Below, piece by piece: positions 22,905 through 33,929 of a stretch of 64,000 bases of DNA. The position numbers and the translations under genes were made by a program. Within the stretch, counting starts at the first letter, position 1; each line of letters starts with the position of its first letter. The stretch is from Oreohelix idahoensis. Its lineage: Eukaryota > Mollusca > Gastropoda > Stylommatophora > Oreohelicidae. The notes beneath the pieces are model-generated. The model had not been told where the DNA came from and did not search any database. It saw nothing but the letters and a program-made list of their open reading frames with translations. The stretch spans positions 1-64,000 of the forward strand of contig JAMPIV010012245.1 in NCBI GenBank assembly GCA_024509875.1. The letters run 5' to 3'.

Positions 22905-24130
22905 ATCATCCCACTTTACCACACTGGTAAAATCTACTCTAGAATCCTAGAGCGGAGACAGCTGAGTGAAAAGGTCCTTGATTATAAGAGTGAGATCTAT
23001 CTTTGTTTCATAGATCTGGAAAAGGCGTTTGACAGTGTCCCCTGGAGCAAACTTTGGGACTGTTTGGCAAGGAAGAACATTCCAGCACCTCTGATTCATG
23101 CCATACAGAGCTTCTACAAATCTTGCAGAAATTATGTGAGGACAGCAAACCATAAGTCAGAAGAGTTCAGGACCACCACTGGTGTAAGACAAGGTGATAT
23201 CCTGTCACCTTATCTTTTCATACTCCTCATGGACGATACCATCAAGGCATGTAAGGAGAGAACAAGAAAGTATTCAGTGGGGTACTGGAAGATGAGACAG
23301 GTCTATATTTCAGAGCTGGCATTTGCTGATGATGTTGCCCTGATTACTAAATCAGAGGCACATCTCCAATCCAACCTGCAAGTCTGGAAGGAAGAGCTGG
23401 AGAAGAGAGGGATGGTCATAAGCAGCTCTAAAACAAAATCCATGCTGATAACACGAGAAGAAAGAAGACATCAGATTAAGCTGGGAGAACTGGTCCTGGA
23501 GCAGGTCGACCACTTAAAATACCTCGGATCTATTATAGACCGAAAGGGAGGCATTACAGAAGAGTTGACCACTCGAAAAGTAGCAGCTGGAAGACTTTTT
23601 CAGGCCATAAATCGAGGATTCCTCAGCAAGAGAGTGGTTGGTAAGAAAACGAAGATGGCTGTATACCGCTCCACCTATGTCCCAGTCTTGACATATGGAT
23701 GCGAGCCATGGACAATGACTACAACCCATAAAAGCCAGATCCAAACCTCAGAAATGAGGTATCAGAGGAAGGTGGTTGAAGTAACAATAAGAGACATGGT
23801 CCGCAACAAGACGATACGTCAAGGACTAAAATCCCACCCCCTGCAGACCCAAGTAGAACAGTCCCAACTAAGATGGTTTGGCAATGTCTGCAGAATGGGA
23901 GAAGATCGGCTACCACGACAAGCATGGGAAACAAAGAGCCAGGGATCCAGACCCCCAGGACGACCCAGAGTCCGCTGGGAGGACAACATTAGACAATCTT
24001 GGAAGGACCGAGGACTAGAATGGAACCAGGTCAGGAGGAAGACAACAGATAGGATAGTCTGGCGCTCTCTCTTCCAAACCTCTACACCTCACGGTAGAAG
24101 GGGAACGACTAATTAAGTAAGTATATAGAT
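22905..24130 (+). mobile_element. LINE family B reverse transcriptase, 5'-truncated, long open frame
   Basis: Open from 22,803 to 24,116 (437 codons), with LINE similarity from about residue 42. Motifs in order: KIYSRILERR; FIDLEKAFDSVPW (first catalytic Asp, residue 71); TTTGVRQGDILSPYLFILLM; ELAFADDVAL (FADD at residues 174-177, catalytic Asp pair); LKYLGSIID; YVPVLTYGCEPWT; QLRWFGNVCRMGEDRLPRQA; and GRPRVRWEDNIRQSWKDRG. The segment that normally joins LERR to FIDLEKAFD (with a GFRPGRST-type motif) is shortened, so an internal deletion of about 30 residues is likely. The endonuclease is absent. The open frame suggests a fairly recent insertion. The 3' tail is TAAGTAAGTATATAG; no poly-A. A 3'-end copy lies at 2690-2885. 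Confidence 0.93.
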
Positions 24131-24154
24131 GGACTTGAACAGGTTTAACCAGCG

Positions 24155-24640
24155 CGTTGGTGGCCGGAGTGGCTAAGAAGATATGGCGTCCGCCTTTAAT
24201 GTTAGAGGTATAAAATAACTAGCTTGATCACCAGTTGAGAGAATATAATTTATGGAAATTATTTGTCAGTACCCGTGGTCCTAATGATGTCATACTCCCC
24301 CCTGGTCTCCCGGGTAGTGAGGTGCCTAGCCTTCTCATATATGGGCGAAAAAATAGGAGGTCCCGTGTGCAAGTTGCGCACATTAAAAATCCCACGGCAG
24401 TTGGAAATCGTAAAGAGTAGGCCATAAGGCCGCTGCCCTGGCATAATTTAAAAATTAGAAACCTACCCACCACAAAAATATCTATAGAATATGTGATTCC
24501 TATATAAACACATTGGCATTCCTGCCGGTGCTACTGGGTTGGTGCACTGTGCTGAGATCCTCCTTGTGTGATGTAAGGCAGGAGATCCGGGCACTGATGG
24601 AGTTGTCCGTGTGCAATGAAGAAAGTCAAACCATACCAAA
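24155..24640 (+). mobile_element. SINE family T copy
   Basis: It begins with a tRNA-like head (GTGGCCGGAGTGGCTAAGAA, TGGCGTCCGCC), though the B-box region is degenerate. It continues with AATGATGTCATACTCCCCCC, GGGCGAAAAAATAGGAGGTC, CAAGTTGCGCAC, CACAAAAATATCTATAGAAT and GCACTGTGCTGAGATCCTCC. It ends in AAACCATACCAAACAG, a short form of the tail that is expanded at 11,246. It lies 25 bp downstream of the LINE B 3' end. Confidence 0.85.
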
Positions 24641-25140
24641 CAGCGCGTTACATGACTCTTCAATAATGTACGGAACTCCGGTAGCTCTCCGCTCTTCCGT
24701 GAATGAAAACAATAAAAGCTACACTTGAATTGATATCATTTTGACCTTTGATCACACAACGGAGCAGGGCAGGCATATGTCATGTGTTGGTGGATTTTTT
24801 GTGATTTAATTCAAGATAATATTCAACGTTAACGTTCCATTTTTTTGTTTACGCTGATCATACGAGTAATATGCACACAGAGTAATTATCATGTTTTAAA
24901 AACTAATATAAAAAATAAAATGTTGGCGTTGGTGAGTTTGAAATTGCAAGCAGAAATGAAAGTCGTCGGTTGCGAACTTCCGGATTATAGGGGTATAGTA
25001 GCACTGGTGAAAAGCCAGCCTTAGCATTCGACCTGTGGCCATGGAACTACTGCTGCATTTTATCCGTTTGCGGGTAGCCTGATGATAGATATATAGACAG
25101 ACAGACAAGCGGGCAGTCAGGCAATTAAGCAGACAGACAG
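24641..25140. other. No recognised gene
   Basis: AT-rich unique sequence, ending in a short degenerate GACA run (about 25,090-25,140). Confidence 0.4.
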
Positions 25141-25141
25141 A

Positions 25142-25575
25142 ACGAACGAACTTTATTTTCAAAAGGTTAAGAATTGGGCACGTAGGCCCGTCCTACATTC
25201 TGCCCTTTCTCTCTGTCATCTTGCATACTGTATGCTATCAATCGCACATGTATTTTGAGCATTATTTAAGCATACAACATTATCAAGGTAAAATAATAGC
25301 ATACATTTGTAAAATCCAGTCATAATTAAATTTAAGTATGTTAAAAAAAATAATTTAAAAAAAAAAAAAAAAAAAGTAATGAAAAAAAAAACAGACAAAC
25401 AAACAAAATCTAAACCATTCATACAGTAAATTATAAATCACTTGAAACATAATCAGATTATGGTGTCATATAATAAGAACTCGTGAAATATTGGAAATCT
25501 GCTGTTGAATGACGAAGGACTTCGTGTGTTGTCAGCGTATGCGGAAAACGTTCCCAGAGGTGAACAGCTTTGAGT
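25142..25575 (-). mobile_element. LINE family F 3' end, copy 1
   Basis: This copy parallels the better preserved one at 25,690-26,280. Both have, on the plus strand, a TAGGCCCGTC(C/T)T(A/G)CATT segment, a GCATACATTTGTAAAATCC-like segment, CGAAACATAATCAG-like, ATATAATAAGAACTC, then a CGTTCCCAGAGGTGAACAGC-like segment. Copy 1 has a 20-odd base A run inserted at about 25,355-25,390. The coding part is too degenerate to read. Confidence 0.6.
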
Positions 25576-25665
25576 CCCAAGCAGGTACTGCCACAGGGAG
25601 TGAATTGTTGACGCCTCCACTACACGAGATCCAGCTTTATGACCTATGCTCCTTAGGGAGGTAAA
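25576..25665 (-). repeat. SINE family V fragment
   Basis: AGGTACTGCCACAGGGAGTG, then GACGCCTCCACTACACGAGA, then TCCAGCTTTATGA match the middle of SINE V. It is wedged between the two LINE F 3' ends. Confidence 0.55.
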
Positions 25666-25689
25666 GGGTATTGACTGATAGATGAAAAT

Positions 25690-26280
25690 CGTACATATAG
25701 GCCCGTCTTGCATTTTGCCCTTCCTCTTACTCATCTTTTATTGCTAGTTATCCAGACATTCTCCAACATACTTAAGGTATTAGTTTAATGGCGATGCAAC
25801 ATTATAAGTAGTATAAAAGCATGCATTTACAGTATCTGTTTACAATTAAGAAGTAAAGTACAGTACCTCGTATAATAAAATGAAAAACTAGATCATCAGA
25901 CCCTCCATACAGTATATTATATAATAATAATTCGAAACATAATCAGTTAGGGCGGCATATAATCAGCACTCTTAATGTATTTGAACAGTCTACGATTATA
26001 TGAGTAGGGACTGTGCGTGTTTTTCAGGTCATGTGGAAGATTGTTCCAAAGATGAGCAGCTGAGTAAGCCAAGCTCTTCTTGAACAAGTCTAGCCTGGGC
26101 TTGGGTACCTGCAATTTGTTTAAGCGCTGACTACGTTTTTCATTGTATTTTAAAAGTGGCCACAGGTACGTTGGAGCATTCTGTGACAAGATTTTGTGAG
26201 TGAATTTAGCTTTGTTAAATAGGAAGCGCTTTCCGAGGGGTAATATTTTAAGATAATTATAAAGATCTGTACAATGTGTT
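25690..26280 (-). mobile_element. LINE family F 3' end, copy 2 (CR1/jockey-like C-terminus)
   Basis: The minus strand from about 26,240 encodes: SQNAPTYLWPLLKYNEKRSQ, RLNKLQVPKPRLDLFKKSLA, YSAAHLWNNLPHDLKNTHS and YNRRLFKYI, then the stop at 25,947. The pattern (short basic loop, LxVPxxR, a K/N-x-S-F/LxYSAAxLWNxLP motif, then a terminal FK-Y) is the usual C-terminal signature of CR1/L2/jockey-like pol proteins. A 3' UTR of about 250 bp follows. The copy is strongly 5'-truncated. Confidence 0.8.
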
Positions 26281-26394
26281 TAGTGTTTATCGGCAACTAG
26301 GCGCGCTGCGCGTTTTCAAAGTGAATGAAGCCTTTTTGTGTTGGACATGGAACAAACATCCCAGATTGTGGAACAATAGTCTAGGTATGTTTGT

Positions 26395-26630
26395 ATATGA
26401 AACAGGTGGGTAGGTCAGTAGGTAGATATGCAGGTATATAAGTCGGTAGGCAAGCAAGTAGGTAGGTAAACAGGCAGGTAGGTAGGTAGGTAAGCTGGAA
26501 AGAGGCAGGTTGTTAAAAATGAGGTTGGATGAGTATGCCGATGAGTAGCCAGACAGGCAAGTAGGCAGGTAGCCATGAGGGTGGATGAGTGGGTGGGTAG
26601 GCAGATGGTAGACGGACAGACACACAGATT
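26395..26630. repeat. Degenerate (GTAG/GCAG)n tetranucleotide region
   Basis: GGTAGGTAGG, GCAGGTAGGT and related words are interrupted by many substitutions. The minus strand shows a Tyr/Leu/Pro-rich artefactual frame. Confidence 0.85.
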
Positions 26631-26639
26631 AATTATTGA

Positions 26640-27785
26640 TTGAATGTTTGACTGGTTGATTTATTGACTGACTTATTGATGGGACCACAGGAAGAAAAAT
26701 TTCCAATTTTTGATTGCCTGAAGCCGCAACTCTATCGCTATATGAATAAAATATCTCATATTTAATAACTTGCCAGGTTATGTAGTGCGCGTATGACCAC
26801 GTTAATGATTTTAGTGCGTTATTTTGTGGCAGAGCGTCCAATGAACCGTGATATTCTCTTTATCACTTTCTTTCTTTAAGGGGGGGAAAAAGTAAATCCA
26901 ATAGTGCAGAAACCACTCACAAGCCAAAGATGACAACCTTTTGTTACAAGCTGGCAAATAACATGAAAGCCAGGAATAACAAAGCAACTTTCGTCCATTA
27001 ACTGGAGAGTCCTGGTGTAACACAAAAGGCCAAATCGGAACAAAGCAGTCCTCAAGAACATGCTAAATCTATAAAACGCCGGAGTCGAGATTGATTTGAA
27101 CTGTCGAGGGTTCCCTGGCAATATCGCACGATTTTGGGAAGAAGCATTTTGTATATTTAATAACTTGATGGAATTTTTACACAGTTGCCTTTGTGAATTA
27201 TGGATGTTATTTGTAAATGTAATGTGATTTACACTGACGATGGAAAGTGTTTTTCTCATGTGCTACGGGGGAAAGATTTGAAAAATATCAAGACACAGAA
27301 CGATATGAAAGTGGAAAGTAAATAACTTAGAGCAGTGCTTGTTATCCAGAGCTTGCATGCCTTCCCTCGTCCTAGGAATTTTCAAGTTTGTGCGAGGTTT
27401 CGTGAGGGCGGCTCTATTTAACTTTCCGATGCGCTGTAGTGTACTATTAAAAGACTCAATTTCATGCTACTGTGGTGGATCACACTATAATTTCCTCAAG
27501 TGATGCACAAAGTAGCATTTTACAAAAATTTGCTACATTTATATTTTTTTAAATTTTATACTAGGTAGTTTTTTTTCTTTCTTTATGTTAAGTTTGAAAG
27601 GGGCGTTTAATACGCCGGTTTGTTTTTTTCAGGGGAAAAAAAGAAATAATATAAACATGGAGACACCGAAAAACGTTTATATGAGAAATGATATCAATGT
27701 CAACTTTAAAATACGAGTAGTTCGTTATTTAAAATCCAAAACATTCCAGCTGCAATTGTTTTTTTCATAATTTAAATTACAAATA
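26640..27785. other. No recognised gene
   Basis: Unique AT-rich sequence. The 127-codon minus frame at 26,876-27,259 has no recognisable domain. Confidence 0.4.
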
Positions 27786-27864
27786 TTGTTTTAAATGCAT
27801 TTTGGCGCCCGACGGCGCCCAGTGCAGCCACACCGCCCAAAAGCCAGCTCTACCTTAGTATACG

Positions 27865-27980
27865 GGACCCACCTTCTGAAGGTGCGAGACCCACTTTCTG
27901 GGGGGTACGAAAACCACTGCGAGGCTGCGAGACTCACTTTCTGGGGGTGCGAGACCCGTCTTCTGGGGGTACGCGACATG
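27865..27980. repeat. Short tandem repeat, unit about 30 bp
   Basis: Three to four copies of a (C/T)TTCTGGGGGT(G/A)CGAGACCC-like unit, with length variation. Confidence 0.7.
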
Positions 27981-28169
27981 CAAACATTTCAGAAGGCGAA
28001 TCATCTAAAGTCTAAAGCATAGTAAAACACGCATAACTCAATGGTATACGTACAAAATAGAACAGTCACAACGTGAATGCAATACCGAACCTTAGTCACA
28101 TTTCGTAAATAACGTTTTCTCAATACATATTTTTTTGCATTTCTGGCATATTTTGTGACCTAGATGATA

Positions 28170-29150
28170 ACTGGGCGCAAGCTTCTTAAGATGCTTTAAA
28201 GGGGTGTGAGGCCTCTTAAGATGCTTTAAAGGGGTGTGAGGCCTCTTAAGATGCTATAAAGGGGTGGGTGGCTTCTTAAGATGCTGTAAAGGGGTATGAC
28301 GCTTTTTAAGACGATGTGCAGGGGTGTGAGGGTTCTTAAGTTGCTGTGAAGAGGTGGGAGGCTTCATAAGATTCTGTAAAGGGGTGTGAAGCTTCATAAG
28401 GTGCTGTAAAAAAGGGAGAGGAGGGTGAGGGGTTTCTTAAGATGCTGTAAACGGGTGGGTGGCTCCTTAAGATGCTTTAAAGGGGTGTGAGGCTTCTTAA
28501 GATGCTGTAAAGGGGTGTGAGGGTTCTTAAGAGGCTGTGAAGGGGTGGGAGGGTTCTTAAGTTGCTGTAAAGGGGTGCGAGGCCTCTTAAGATGCTTTAA
28601 AGGGGTGGATGGCTTCTTAAAATGCTGTAAAGGGGTGTGAGGGTTCTTAAGATGCTGTGAAGGGGTGGGAGGATTCTTAAGTTGCAGTGAAGGGGTGTGA
28701 GGGTTCTTAAGTTGCAGTAAAAGGGTGGGAGGCTTCTTAAGATGCTGTAAAGGGGTGTGAGACTTCATAAGATGATGTAAAAAAAGGGAGTGGGGTGAGG
28801 TTTCATAAGATGCTGTAAAGGGGTGTTAGGCTTCTTAAGATGACGTAAAGGGGTGTGAAACTTCATAAGATGCTTAAATGGGGGGGGGGGGGGTGTGGAG
28901 CTTCTTAAGATGCTGTAAAGGGGTGTTAGGCTTCTTAAGATGACGTAAAGGGGTGTGAGACTTCATAAGATGCTAAAAGGAGGGGGGGGGGTTAGGCTTC
29001 TTAAGATGACGTAAAGGGGTAGGTGGCTTCTTAATATGGTGTAAAGGGTGGGTGGCTTCTTAATATGGTGTAAAGGGTGGGTGGCTTCTTAATATGGTAT
29101 AATGGGTGGGTGGGTGGCTTCTTAAGATGCTGTAAAGGTGTAGGTGGCTT
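28170..29150. repeat. 30-bp tandem repeat, about 32 units
   Basis: The unit is GCTTCTTAAGATGCTGTAAA plus GGGGTGTGAG, with abundant substitutions. G-run expansions occur at 28,880-28,893 and 28,980-28,990. Towards the right end the unit shortens (TTAATATGGTGTAAAGGGTG). The minus frame 28,394-28,768 (NPHTPLQHLKK repeats) is a by-product. Confidence 0.95.
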
Positions 29151-29316
29151 CTCCAACCCAGTTGAGGGAGAAACTGTACGGTGATAGAGAAGCCTGAGAC
29201 ACACTGCCAGCTAGGTAGAGGTAGATGTTGTTATTTAAGAACGAAGAAGAAGACAAAGCAGAAGTAATACTGCCCTGACATTAAAATAGTAACATAGATT
29301 GACGGAAGTGTATTGT

Positions 29317-29608
29317 GTGTGCACCAGTTAAAGGGATCCCGTTACACGCCCATTGAGGCATATTGGGAATTTGGTGTTAGGCCATTATTTTCTTGACCAT
29401 CGGCACACTAGGGGTGACGTGGTCAACATCACGCCGGCCGGCTTAACTTTCCCAGAGTTGCTCTGGTACCCAGTTGGGGCTGGGTCGACCCAGGAGCCGT
29501 TTGCGGCCTAAAAAAATCCCACCTCATCTGGGGATCGAACCATAGACCACTGAGCTAGGAAGCCAGTGCACTAACCACTATGATACCGCGGCTCCCGTGT
29601 GCACCAGT
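29317..29608 (-). mobile_element. tRNA-derived SINE family H with 12-bp TSD
   Basis: The minus strand starts at 29,596 with GGGAGCCGCGGTATCATAGT, A-box-like TAGTGGTTAGTGCACTGG and B-box-like GGTTCGATCCCC. The body then runs to 29,329. It is flanked by GTGTGCACCAGT at 29,317-29,328 and 29,597-29,608. No poly-A tail is visible; the 3' end is GATCCCTTTAA. No second copy was found in the window. Confidence 0.85.
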
Positions 29609-30250
29609 ACATAGCGAAAATGTCTGTAGAAACAAAGGGGAGCTATTTAAAAAAACCAAGAGAGATAACTGACTTAATCCCTTCCTAAGCATCACGTACT
29701 TCTATCGAATAGACAAGGGCCAAGGACAGCGACAAAAAAAAAAAAAAAAAACTATCACAGATACCAATTATGGCGGCTTAGCTCAAGCGCAGCCGTAAAA
29801 AAGTCGACAGAATCATAACATATTATTCCAGGATTAATTCCTTTTTCGCGGTAGGGGGCTGAGGAGGTCAGAGGCGAACACTTAAAAAAAGATAATGGAA
29901 GCGAAGGTTTCATTTTTCTGTTAACGGTTGACCGCGATATTACAGCATCAAACTCGCCATTGGAACCGGATAATATTAAATGGGATATCGATTTTGTCAA
30001 CATTTTAAAGCATTCGATGTTTACGCTTTCCACTGAATACGCATGCATAATTAATTTGTCATTTGTGAATACGCGCCACTAACAAAGAGGTTTTTCAAAT
30101 GTGAGAACTCTTGTTGTTTGATTGTAGCATCTGTTGTAATGCTGAATTTTTATTACTGTTTGTTTCAAGTGATGTAGTGGTTCACTTTGAATATATCTTG
30201 CAGATCGCTAATCTGAAGTCCGAATTTATTACATTTGTCTTCTTCCACCA
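29609..30250. other. No recognised gene
   Basis: Unique sequence with an A run at about 29,733-29,750. A 97-codon minus frame (29,755-30,048) is unrecognised. Confidence 0.4.
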
Positions 30251-30254
30251 TTTA

Positions 30255-31005
30255 ACTCCCGAAGGAGCATACGCCTTCAACAAACTTATACCAGGTCTTC
30301 CTGTCACGTGCCATCAGGTCAAGGTCTTTCTATCTCTTCTTCGTCCACTTTCATGTATGTCACCAGTTCTCTTCTCCAAGTGTTCTTTGGTGTTCCTCTA
30401 CCTCTCTTACCCGGGAGATTCCAGAACAGGGATGGTCTAGTAATGCTATCAACAGGTTTCCTCAGTGTGTGTCTTATCCATCTCCAGCGTCTTCTTCTCA
30501 TCTCTTGTTCCACTGGCACTTGTCTGGTTCTTGTCATCTCTTGTTCCACTGACACTTGTCTGGTTCTTGTCATCTCTTGTTCCACTGGCACTTGTCTGGT
30601 TCTTGTCATCTCTTGTTCCACTGGCATTTGTCTGGTTCTTGTCATCTCTTGTTCCACTGGCACTTGTCTGGTTCTTGTCATCTCTTGTTCCACTGGCACT
30701 TGTCTGGTTCTTGTCATCTCTTGTTCCACTGACACTTGTCTGGTTCTTGTCATCTCTTGTTCCACTGGCACTTGTCTGGTTCTTGTCATCTCTTGTTCCA
30801 CTGGCACTTGTCTTGTTCTTGTCATCTCTTGTTCCACTGGCACTTGTCTTGTTCTTGTCATCAGTTCCACATTAGTGACCTTGTCATACCACTTTAATCC
30901 ATCTATTCTACGTAAGCATCCATTTATGAAAGTCTGTAGCCTTTTGGTTGTTGTTGTTTGTTGTTCTCCATGTTTCAGAGCCATACAGTCGGATTGACTT
31001 AACAT
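30255..31005 (-). mobile_element. LINE family A C-terminal copy with a 36-bp minisatellite
   Basis: The minus strand is open for 228 codons (31,005-30,319): CMALKHGEQ, KRLQTFINGCLRRI, GLKWYDKVTNVELMTRTRQ, ten modules MTRTRQVPVEQE, then RRRRWRWIRHTLRKPVDSIT, RPSLFWNLPGKRGRGTPKNT and WRRELVTYMK. After a frameshift it continues MARDRKTWYKFVEGVCSF before a stop at about 30,255. It is the best preserved copy of this LINE end in the window, and it has not expanded the 26-bp or 39-bp modules. It provides the reference spacing (26 bp and 36 bp) between ATGACAAG words. Confidence 0.88.
30500..30864. repeat. 36-bp minisatellite (LINE A module), 10 units
   Basis: Ten in-frame units encode MTRTRQVPVEQE, with V/M and P/S variants and no indels. 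The period and phase match the array at 13,400-14,030. The module sequence differs consistently (VPVEQE against MPVKQE), so the two arrays expanded from different LINE copies. Confidence 0.95.
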
Positions 31006-31149
31006 TTCAATTGAAGATTATAATTTTTATGATCGACTTAATTTATTTTAATCATATATTTTCAAATGCAATGAAAGCTTTTCTAGCCTTTTTAATTAAT
31101 GACATTATTACTTGCTTTTTCGCTCTACTAAAGCCTTGAATCGTAGTAG

Positions 31150-31690
31150 TGAGCTTGGATAATTCTGGTGGCTTCTGTCTCTGTTTCATACTTTATTTCT
31201 TCTGTCGTTATTTTCCTTTCTGTCCTTGTTTTTGCTTTGGTTCGTTTCGTTTCCTCAATTATCTTTTCTCAGCCATCACTAGCTCATACGTCACTTCCGC
31301 ATGACGCCTCATTTTTTCAGCCATCTTGAATGTTTCTTTCTGGGATTCAGCTAAGTGATTTTTTACTTGTTTTAATAGTGTTGTTCATTTCTGTCTTCGC
31401 TTCGTCGATTATTTACTTCCCTGTTTCGACATGTCTTTCTGGTTTTAAGATTTTCTTGCGTTATTACTGTTATCGTTTCGCTCATCACCGTAATTTCATC
31501 TGCTTGTATCGCTCATTTGGCGATTTCCTCATCATCGTTGATTTTTGTAGCACCTATATGTAGTTCTTGTCCTTTTCACCTGTTCCTAACTGTGGCTGAT
31601 GAAGGGTAAAACCCGAAACGTCCCTTGTTTCATGTGTACCGTTTACTTGTAAAACTGATTTCATACCATATTATTTTTTATGTATATATT
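31150..31690 (+). mobile_element. PLE-2 3' end (pseudo-LTR region), copy 1
   Basis: This stretch is the reverse complement, with moderate divergence, of 34,375-34,910, which is the 3' end of a Penelope-like element. Shared landmarks include CTCATACGTCACTTCCGCAT, TGTTTCGACATGTCTTTCTG, CTCATTTGGCGATTTCCTC, CACCTATATGTAGTTC and the ribozyme-like motif at 31,596-31,622. No coding sequence is retained. With the other copy it forms an inverted repeat with a 2.7-kb spacer. Confidence 0.8.
31596..31622 (+). ncRNA. Hammerhead-ribozyme-like core in PLE-2
   Basis: The sequence reads CTGATGA, then A, then a perfect 4-bp stem GGGT/ACCC with an AAA loop, then GAAAC and GTC. CTGATGA and GAAA are the two invariant strands of the hammerhead core. 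GTC is the preferred cleavage triplet. The ACGT joining GAAA and GTC is self-complementary, which would allow a dimeric stem III. Stem I is weak (GG with CC only). Hammerhead motifs in Penelope-like elements are established; activity here is not shown. Confidence 0.55.
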
Positions 31691-31924
31691 TGAGCTGAAG
31701 TTTGCATACTTATGGCAAGTGTTTCCCATTGGCTGCTGTGGTCCCGTGATGTTTTATAATTTATGTTATGTCTATCCATCTTCCTCGTGGTCTTCTCCTG
31801 AAGCCAGATCTTCTAGTGTTATAGGCGTGTGGTTGTAATTTATCAGGCTCCATAACCCCTGAGATGGCCAAACCACTTTATTCTGTTACATGTTTATTCT
31901 CATTATTTTATTGTTAGTGACGCA

Positions 31925-32150
31925 ATTCGCAAAATGAGAATCTTCAACTCACATGACAAGTCAATCCTACTGTGTGGCTCTAAAACACGCAGATCAACAA
32001 AAACAGCAGCCAACAAGGTGCAGACTTTCATAAATGGAGGCTTGCGTAGCATAGAGAGATTTAAATGGTATGACAAAATGACTATTGTAGAACCAGACAA
32101 GTACCAGTGGATCAAGAGATTAGAAGAAGATACTTGCGGGGGATAGCTAA
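31925..32150 (+). mobile_element. LINE family A fragment, unexpanded
   Basis: The plus strand encodes SILLCGSKTRRSTKTAANKV, QTFINGGLRSIERFKWYDKM, then TIVEPDKYQWIKRLEED. Compared with the 30.9-kb copy, about 12 bp containing ATGACAAG are missing between the GTAGAAC and CAGACAAGT segments. This copy has therefore lost the seed of the 36-bp repeat and is unexpanded. Confidence 0.75.
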
Positions 32151-32371
32151 CCCAGACAGAACAAATTAAGCTGATTTTCCGACAGAGAAAGTAAACACAT
32201 TTCCTAAAAGATTATCCGGTTGTCAATTAGCATAACTTTTACAGACAAATAAACATACAAAACTTAAGGCAAGCAAAAAACGCAGCAAAATAAAACAGAA
32301 CTTTAAAAATACGAATGAATTAACCTAGAACAATTAAGTTAATTTAAAAAAAAGGTTGTTACATTTTCAAC

Positions 32372-32398
32372 ACACACACACACGCACGCACGCACGCG

Positions 32399-32450
<52 letters not shown>
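32372..32450. repeat. (CA)n/(CG)n microsatellite
   Basis: ACACAC, then GCACGC and GCGCGC, then ACACAC, about 75 bp, ending in ATATATAT. Alternating purine-pyrimidine sequence of this kind can adopt Z-DNA. Confidence 0.95.
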
Positions 32451-32455
<5 letters not shown>

Positions 32456-32539
32456 CGTATATGGAAACAAAAAACAATCACACTATGAATTACAGAACAA
32501 AAACTGGTTTAAAAAAACACGATAAATAATGAAACTCAG

Positions 32540-32738
32540 AGTATTACAGATGTTACGATGATACAATAGGAGACATGTTACGATGATACAATAGGAGACA
32601 TGCTACGATGATACAATAGGAGAGACGTTACGATGATACAATAGGAGAGGTCACGATGATACAATAGGAGAGATGTTACGATAATACAATAGGACAGATT
32701 TTACGGTAATACAATAGAAGAGATGTTACGACAGTTTT
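32540..32738. repeat. 25-bp tandem repeat, about 8 units
   Basis: The unit is GTTACGATGATACAATAGGA plus GACAT, with variants (GAGAC, GAGGTC, GACAG). Confidence 0.9.
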
Positions 32739-32805
32739 ATGAGTCTTAGTCTAGACTTTTCTCGAAATGTCATTTGATACATGTTTTTTTTTTTTTTTTT
32801 AAATA

Positions 32806-33108
32806 CAAGCCATGGCGTGTTTGGTGCCTCGTACCTTAGCGAAAGTTCTGTATTTTTGGCATCTTTCTGCGCCAAGATGTCAAGCCATGGCGTATTTGGT
32901 GCCTCGTACCTTAGCGAAAGTTCTGTGTTTTTGACATCTTTCTGCGCCAAGATGTCAATTATGGGTGTTTGGTGCCTTGTACCTTAGCGAAAGTTCTGTG
33001 TTTTTGACATCTTTCTGCGCCAAGATGTCAATTATAGCGTGTTTGGTGCCTTGTACCTTAGCGAAAGTTCTGTGTTTTTGACATCTTTCTGCGCCAAGAT
33101 GTCAAGCC
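32806..33108. repeat. 75-bp tandem repeat, 4 units
   Basis: Each unit runs from CAAGCCATGGCGT(G/A)TTTGGT through ACCTTAGCGAAAGTTCTGTG to TCTTTCTGCGCCAAGATGT. The first two units carry CAAGCCATGG; the last two carry CAATTATGG or CAATTATAGC. The 75-bp length keeps a frame open on both strands; no gene is implied. Confidence 0.95.
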
Positions 33109-33257
33109 ATCCAGTATCGTCTCTCTTTGTTGTTCTTTATCTCATTTTCCTTTCTATCTTTCCTGTTGTCACAATGTATTGAAGCCTCCTTCTTTTTCGT
33201 AACATACCAGAGAAAAATGCATTTCTTCATTCTAATGTACCACTATCGCTGCACGTG

Positions 33258-33345
33258 CATGTGACTGATTGGAGCAGGTTTCATGCAAGAGGACCATCTG
33301 CAGTTGTAAAGAGCGCAAAGTAAAATGAACATGAATGATGAATAT
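33258..33345. repeat. Dispersed repeat W, partial copy 3
   Basis: GACTGATTGGAGCAGGTTTC, ATGCAAGAGGACCATCTGCA and AAAATGAACATGAATGATG parallel the right-hand part of the copy at 18,825-19,012. Confidence 0.5.
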
Positions 33346-33929
33346 GAGTAATAAATTGTACTTTGTCCACCGGCAACATGGACAAATTAAGCAACTCCAT
33401 AAAACAGCAACTGCGACGCACTAAAAAATTCTCCATAGCTAAAAATAATGTGAAAACTCCATATGCAGAACTTAGGTAATAAAAATACTATAACAGACAA
33501 AGCGACGAGGTAACCATGGTACGGATAACAGCTCAAAATTTGAAATGATGTTTCCTTCCACTGGGTAAAAGAAAAAATGAGAGAGAATACTAATAAACAG
33601 GGAGCTATTAGAAGTTAATAAGATTACAATTTATAGCTAGAAGAGAAAATTACTAACCATTTCTTTGGAATGTACACTAAGCAACGCCCCGCCACCAGTG
33701 TGCCGCGGCATACTGGTATGCCGCAAGTGTCTGCCTGTTGTGCCGTGACGCCAGGTAGGATAATATATATAATGGTTACTAAATTCTTTGCTATGGTAAA
33801 ATATAACGAAAGAATCTCACACGTATAATTTTACAAATAATAAATTGAGTTATCATCATCCACCAGTCCATCATAAACAATTAGGGAACTGTGTCTTATG
33901 ATTGCAGCGAATTTTTAAATACTCACTTA

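Noticed and set aside
28394..28768. 124-codon NPHTPLQHLKK repeat protein
   Set aside because: By-product of the 30-bp tandem repeat.
29329..29596. Functional tRNA gene (also 9,857-10,118, 39,010-39,080, 63,613-63,735)
   Set aside because: A- and B-box-like motifs are present, but the sequences continue into SINE bodies, have TSDs or other copies, and do not fold into standard cloverleafs by eye.
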